64,000 bases of DNA, from the NCBI GenBank assembly GCA_963682025.1, contig OY821518.1:306813429-306877428 (forward strand). Direction: 5' to 3'. A program made the translations under genes and the position numbers. Shown here in pieces: positions 58,829-64,000 of this stretch. The DNA is from Cordilura impudica. Lineage: Eukaryota > Arthropoda > Insecta > Diptera > Scathophagidae. The notes under the pieces are model-generated. The model was given only the letters and a program-made list of their open reading frames with translations. It was not told the origin of the DNA and did no database searches. Every line of letters starts with the position of its first letter. Position 1 is the stretch's first letter.

Positions 58829-60550
58829 TAGACAAAACAAAACAAAAATACTTGTGTACAAAATTATAAAAACAAATTTAAATTAAATTCCATTTGAAAA
58901 GCTTGGTCTTTTTTCTATTATTACATTTATTGTTAGAATATTTTAAACCAGTCCTGTACCAGGCCTCAAAAAGGAAGTTAATCCAAGTTCTGTATTATGT
59001 CAATTAGAGATGGCTAATCTTTTTGTTTCCATATAAAAATGTTGTGTGTGTATTGTCATAAATCGACTCAGTTGCCGTGTAATTAATTGCAGTAAAATGA
59101 TTTATAGTCTTCAACTCAACCATGCTGTCATTTTGTGTCATAGCCATTGTTATTGTTATTGTTGTTGTTGCTCCATGCCAAACTCCCAAAACGATGACTG
59201 ACCTAGAACAGTTTACGCTTTTTTTCTATCTTTTACGTTATAAATCTATGTGTGTATATGTTTCTCAAACGTTTACGGATGTAAACCGGCTTAACCGGCA
59301 ACATTTACGTTGATTCTTTGTTCTCTAATGTTGATTTGAATAAGTACATTCGTGTCTGGATTTGTTAGTAGTATGACTGAAATTATTAGGAGGATCACAA
59401 GTAAGGCATAGGCATTTAAACATATCTGCATAAGCACCTACATACAAGCAAACATGAAAGAAAATGTGGTTTTTTTCAAATATGTTTATCATTGCAACTT
59501 TGTATGTAAATATATTGACAATTTAATTTTTGTTTAAGAGTACCAATAAAATAATGTACGCTTCTATAGAAAATACAGAAAAAAGTTTAAAAAATGTGGG
59601 CTTAACCGGAACCGGATATATTACTTATCTGCGCTATCTACCTGCTGCTCAACAACCTAACTGGAATTTGCCAAATGAAAGTTGTGTTGAACATAAAATA
59701 AATGTACCATATTACGAGTATTTACATGTGCATATACTATACATATGTACTCATCGTATATAGCGCAATTTCGTTACGCTTCGAATATCTTTATAGCTTT
59801 TTTTTCACGTAATACCAATTGTGTGTGAAAGGGTGTGGATTTCTAAAATTTGTATATCACCGATTATATAAATACGGTTATACGTAAGTTTCAAAAGATT
59901 CAATTCAGAGCAGAAAATTTAGCGTGGTCATTTAGGGTTTCAACTTGTTTCGTTAATTTTTCACATAACTTTCATATAACCGTTTGGAAATGAAAATTGT
60001 ATTTAATAAAATGAAAAATATTCTATATGAGTTCATGTAAGAAAATTTTTATTAAGTCTTTTCAAACATATGTTTACATATATACAACAACGACAGTATC
60101 AATATATGTATGTATATATTGCGCTTAGAACTATGATTGTTGTGTTTTAATAAACAATGAAATGGAGAAGCTACACGCTAAAATGCGAAGGAAGATGTAT
60201 GACTGTTTACATCATGAAAATGTTTAAAATATCATTTGCTCGCTACGCACAGTGGCGCCATTTGAGTTTTTTCGTTGCAAAAATCATATCTTTTGAACCG
60301 AATAACATAATTGAACAGTTTAAACAGCATATGATAGATAACTGTTCAGCCTATGAAATGAGCGTTTGGAAAGGGTGCTACGCTTTGTAGGGGCCTACTT
60401 ATGGGTTATCAAAGTTAAAATTTGTAGAAAAATCAATTTTATGGAAACTAAAAAAAATTATTTTTACATTTTTAGATTGTTTTTATTTTTTTTCTTTAGG
60501 GTTTTATGTTTTAAATTATTACCCAACAAATTAAAAAAAAAATTACTTCT
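58829..60550. other. No gene seen
   Basis: AT-rich. Frames at 59122-59313, 59530-59763 and 60157-60390 carry no recognisable domain or clear splice sites. Confidence 0.45.
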
Positions 60551-60554
60551 TTTT

Positions 60555-61417
60555 ATACCCTATACCACTATGTGGTTTGGGTATAATGACTTTGTGCTGC
60601 TATTTGTAACTACCAAAAATATCTGACCTAGACCTATCTTTAATTATACCAATCGAATCAGATAGTGATTCTGAATCAGATTCTGAATCGAATCACTATC
60701 TGATTCTGAATCAGATTCTGAATCAGAATCACTATCTGATTCGATTTAACGATGTCCGTCCGTCCGTCCGTCTGTGTGTCCATGTAAAGCTTGTAATCAA
60801 ACTGCAGGTCGCAAATATAAATATATTTTGATGAAATTTGGTACTTGATCTTTTATCGGCCATGGGATGAACGCTATTGAAATTGGTGAGAATCGGTCCA
60901 TGTTCAGACCTAGCCCCCATACAAATGACCCCTATGAAATCAACATAATTTACCATAAGATCCAAATTATCATACGAATCTTAGTCAAATTGGGTTTGTA
61001 TGTATATATTACATCCATTAATCAGTAGTCCAAAAATGATCCCTATTGGACAACTCTTAGTCATAGGCCCCATATAGAGCTGCTTCCCGATCTTCACTTA
61101 AATCTATCAAAAAACAAAAATATTGCACTGATTCTTCTCAAATTTTGTTTGTATATATTTTTGCAAAATACAAGAGACTTTGCCAACCATGGTCAGTATC
61201 GGTCCATTTTTGGGCCTAGTCCCCATATAGATATTTCATCCGATATGAACTTTTTCATATCTACAGCCGAAAAAATTAATAAAAATCCCACTCAAATTTG
61301 GTTTATGCTTATTCTATCTATATCCAGTTAGTTGGGTCTGAGAGATAGGGTCTCTAAACGCATGGTATAGGGCATCGTATAGTCGGTCTAGACCGACTAT
61401 AATGTTCTTACTTGTTT
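60555..61417 (+). repeat. Dispersed repeat family A, copy 3 (longest)
   Basis: It starts TACCCTATACCACTATGTGG and continues GTAACTACCAAAAATAT, (GTCC)n at 60753-60770, GCAGGTCGCAAATATAAATA, GAAATTTGGTACTTG and TAGCCCCCATACAAATG. It ends with CGGTCTAGACCG (a perfect palindrome) and TTCTTACTTGTTT. The block that reads CTCAGAATCACTTTCTGAG in copy 2 has here grown into a long inverted and tandem array (60651-60746). It is non-coding. Confidence 0.8.
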
Positions 61418-61499
61418 AAATTTATTTTTTCAATTTTCTGTAAAATATTCATCACAATTCGTAAGAGAAGGTATATCTAAAAGACTAATTTCTAAACTA

Positions 61500-63463
61500 T
61501 AATTATTTTCTAACTCTATTCGTCACTTCACATGCCGCAGGGAAGAAATAAGTGGATCGGAAGATGCTGCCAACATGTTGAAGAGGTCCTCATTTTGCCT
61601 TACCCTTGATGCTTTGAATGTGTTCTGCAATCTATATTTTTTATAAAATTTGTTAAGAGACTCCTGTGCTTCTTCAGAAAGCTCTCCAATTGGCAAAGAC
61701 TGGTACTCAATTATACTTAAATATTTTATGGACGGTCGGGGTCAACTTCTTCTGTGGATACATTTCTGCTAAAAGAGATGCAGTTTTCGATGCATATTCT
61801 CCATATTTTGTAGAATTGACATTTTCTTTGCAGTTTAAAACATTCAAGATCGTTCCCAATCTTTTCACGATTTGATTGTCAATTCCAGTGATTCTAGTTA
61901 CTGCCTCATCATTTTCAAAAAATCTCCTAGAAGTGTTTCCATCGTTTGAGTTACCGTATCCGTGCTTGGGACAGTCTACTTTTAGTCCAACTTGTTTAAA
62001 AAAAGCATCCTGTATTTGCTTCTTTCTGATATTTTCCTTATCCTTTATTGATGTATTTTCATCGAAGTTTTCCTCCTCTTGTGGTAGGGTATACGCCAGT
62101 TTTAGCAAGAACTCCATACACCTTATCCTTGTATTCGTAATTCTCCTCGTTTGTAGAATCGTTTAAATTACCAAAGTTCTTCTGACTCTTTTTGCAAATC
62201 GGGCATGACAATGTTGAGGTTGTTCCTGTCAGTTCGTTTACGACTTTTCCGTCAACCATGGTCAGGTGGAACTCGTAATTGCATTCAATATATTTTCCTT
62301 CTCCAATTTGCAGCTTTGTAGGCTTAATCTTGCTTATTTGTTCTTCAATGTCCTTCACCGTGGTCCTTATGAATTCTGCCGATTCCCTTGCAAACTGAAA
62401 CATTATTGGTCGGCAATAATGCACTGATGACGGACGTGGATTTTTCCAGTGTAGGGAAACATCAGATTTTAGCCGCAAAGGAACAACAGATGCCATAAAC
62501 ATATTTCCGTCCGATATTGTAGCGTCATCGGAAGATATCCTTTGCTTATAAACGCTTTGTCCGGATGATCCATCGCAGCCCCATTTGCTGATCAATGTCA
62601 GTTTCTCAGGAAGAATTTTCACCTCATTTTCAGGAAGACTCCCCAACAACCGTTTGGTGTATGGCCCATGAGATCCTGCAGATTGGCTTTCACAGAGACT
62701 TCCGTAAACTCCGTATGCAGTGGTCGTGAATTTATTTTGGCTTGCGTAATATGCTTGTATCCTGGTAAAACGTCAGCCCCGTGTCGTATCAAGGATGCCC
62801 GTAGTATCTCATATTTTTCATTGGAAAGTTGTAAGTCCATAAACAAGGCCAAGGCTTCTTCGGAACCATACTTTTTAATGTGTGCGTTTATGGGCGTGGG
62901 AATGCTTTCCTTAATCCTTTTTAGTCGCAGTGGGCTTGCATCAGCAACAGATTTTGTAATCTGCGACCTAACTCTTTCACTATCCTTTGTATATTTAATA
63001 GACAGCGCGTTCGATAAATGCTTCGTGGTCAAGTCATTGGTGGCATCGGCAAGTTTCCTCTTTCTTGTGAAAATTGAACACTCCTCAATACTTTTTTTGG
63101 CCTTCCTTTTGCTCCTCTGGTTGATGTGGTGGGTTTATCTACTGCCAATATATCCAGGATGGTATCTTCATTAAGCCAGTCCTCGTATTTGGAGTTGAAG
63201 TTCTGAATGGTTCGATTAGATTTCACCCATTTTGCCTTAATATTTGCATATATCAGATAAAAATTATTTTTTATAATTTCGCTTCTCTCAATATTTCCGT
63301 ATAAGCTATCAAGTTCTTCAAAAGCAGCTTCCGTGAAAAGCTTTGGTGTGGTTGACCTTCTAAACAGTTCAAATAATTTTAAATTGTTTAACGCCATGGT
63401 TTCAGTACTTGTTGCGCCAACTTTCAGTCGTAGACTAATCCAAGCATTATGCTTATTTTGCAA
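61500..63463 (-). pseudogene. Transib transposase relic (RAG1-related), frameshifted
   Basis: Transib transposases are DDE enzymes from whose lineage the RAG1 recombinase arose. Five minus-strand segments tile one protein of about 640 residues: 63463-63050 (N-terminal, ending in a basic patch), 63050-62650 (KLADATNDLTTKHLSNALSI, HIKKYGSEEALALFMDLQLS), 62650-62120, 62117-61715 and 61715-61528. The third holds KLTLISKWGCDGSSGQS (its Asp matches the first catalytic D), then CNYEFHLTMVDGKVV and CPICKK (the VDGK region is where the second D is expected). The fourth has GYGNSNDGNTSRRFF, like the NGNxAR motif of RAG1. The last has PIGELSEEAQESLNKFYKKY with the likely catalytic Glu (61661-61663) and ends SSDPLISSLRHVK. 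Four frameshifts separate them. Terminal repeats are not found; the right end may lie beyond the window. Confidence 0.9.
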
Positions 63464-64000
63464 TATATAGGCTTATGCTACCATGCCTAAAAATTGACCT
63501 GTTCCCTGCATACATATGGATTTAGGCTGAATTATGCAATTTTGATATTATGCTCGTGTCTAAATAAGATTTGTGCCTACCTGGAGGGACCATAAGTCAA
63601 TATTGTTCTTGACCATTTGTACTCCAAAGTAATTTTTAAGTGAGGTGCGTACCTGCGAATTTCAATGAATAGTTTTTTGTGCATCCTGTGTCTGTAACAG
63701 AATATTGGGAGTAGACTTTGGCAGAGGCTCACAGGTAGACAACCGACTTAAAATGCAATTTTTTATTTTCCGTCAAAGTTGAAAAATAGTGAAAAAACGG
63801 ATAGTTTTTAAATAGTGATTTACCAGGAGAAACACAAAGCAAATAAATACATCAATCAATACAAACAAAAAATAAGGCGATTCGTTACCTATTTTTCGTG
63901 ATATTACACCTGAAATCGCAACAAATTGACTAAAAATTGTTTTTTGAAAACCGAAAGTCGGTCAACTTTGAACGGTTATATCTTCTAAACTAAAAATGTG
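63464..64000. other. Probable Transib 5' region; no separate gene
   Basis: Non-coding sequence upstream of the Transib relic. No CACNNTG-type terminus with a 5-bp duplication is recognisable before the window ends. Confidence 0.35.

Noticed and set aside
62668..63174. 168-codon plus-strand open frame, the longest on the plus strand
   Set aside because: It is the antisense shadow of the Transib coding sequence, which has family motifs on the minus strand.
61500..63463. Programmed frameshifting as the explanation of the split Transib frames
   Set aside because: Four shifts without slippery heptamers, plus a stop at about 61714, are better explained by decay.
1..64000. Search for tRNA genes, rRNA and LTR retrotransposons
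   Set aside because: I saw no B-box-like GGTTCGAATCC with a matching cloverleaf, no rRNA-like blocks, and no paired LTRs with gag/pol motifs. A tRNAscan-SE and LTR_Finder run would settle this.

Overview
The window looks like nuclear DNA of a higher (schizophoran, probably calyptrate) fly. It is strongly AT-rich, full of TACATATGTATGTA-type microsatellites, and carries transposon remains of dipteran type. I see no bacterial or viral genes, no tRNA, no CRISPR array and no intact protein-coding gene. Adding up the spans listed below, roughly two fifths to a half of the window is recognisable repeat or transposon relic. The rest is gene-poor DNA that resembles intergenic or long-intron sequence.

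Layout, left to right. 1-960: non-LTR reverse transcriptase fragment. 1.1-2.4 kb: small repeats. 4288-7120: a 2.8-kb foldback element with an exact 8-bp target duplication. 8.1-10.6 kb: broken Jockey-like LINE and a dispersed repeat. 11.5-13.1 kb: small inverted-repeat element and a Tc1/mariner-type transposase relic. 15164-15843: deleted mariner. 17.2-17.7 kb: 113-bp satellite. 17.7-22.7 kb: gene-free, microsatellite-rich. 22.8-23.8 kb: dispersed repeat and a MITE. 24.8-26.8 kb: RTE-type LINE. 28.0-30.1 kb: Helitron sequences with helicase remains. 31744-31860: one plausible host exon with both splice sites. 32.8-37.3 kb: dispersed repeats, two U1 snRNA-derived units in tandem, a MITE and a hAT transposase relic. 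38.5-39.7 kb: full-length but broken IS630/mariner-type element. 43.1-48.7 kb: three inverted-repeat elements and a 2.1-kb satellite array. 52.2-52.9 kb: hAT-type foldback MITE with an 8-bp target duplication. 53.8-56.7 kb: LINE relic interrupted by a second foldback element that carries a GC-rich 256-bp tandem repeat. 57.9-58.8 kb: non-autonomous Helitron. 60.6-61.4 kb: dispersed repeat. 61.5-63.5 kb: nearly complete but frameshifted Transib (RAG1-related) transposase.

There is no operon or pathway. The organising theme is successive transposon insertion and decay. The points most worth following are the candidate symmetric exon, the tandem U1-like units, the three foldbacks with perfect 8-bp target duplications (possible hairpin-RNA sources), the Transib relic and the 45.4-47.5 kb satellite. 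Boundaries of transposon relics were read by eye. They are approximate unless a terminal repeat or target duplication is given.
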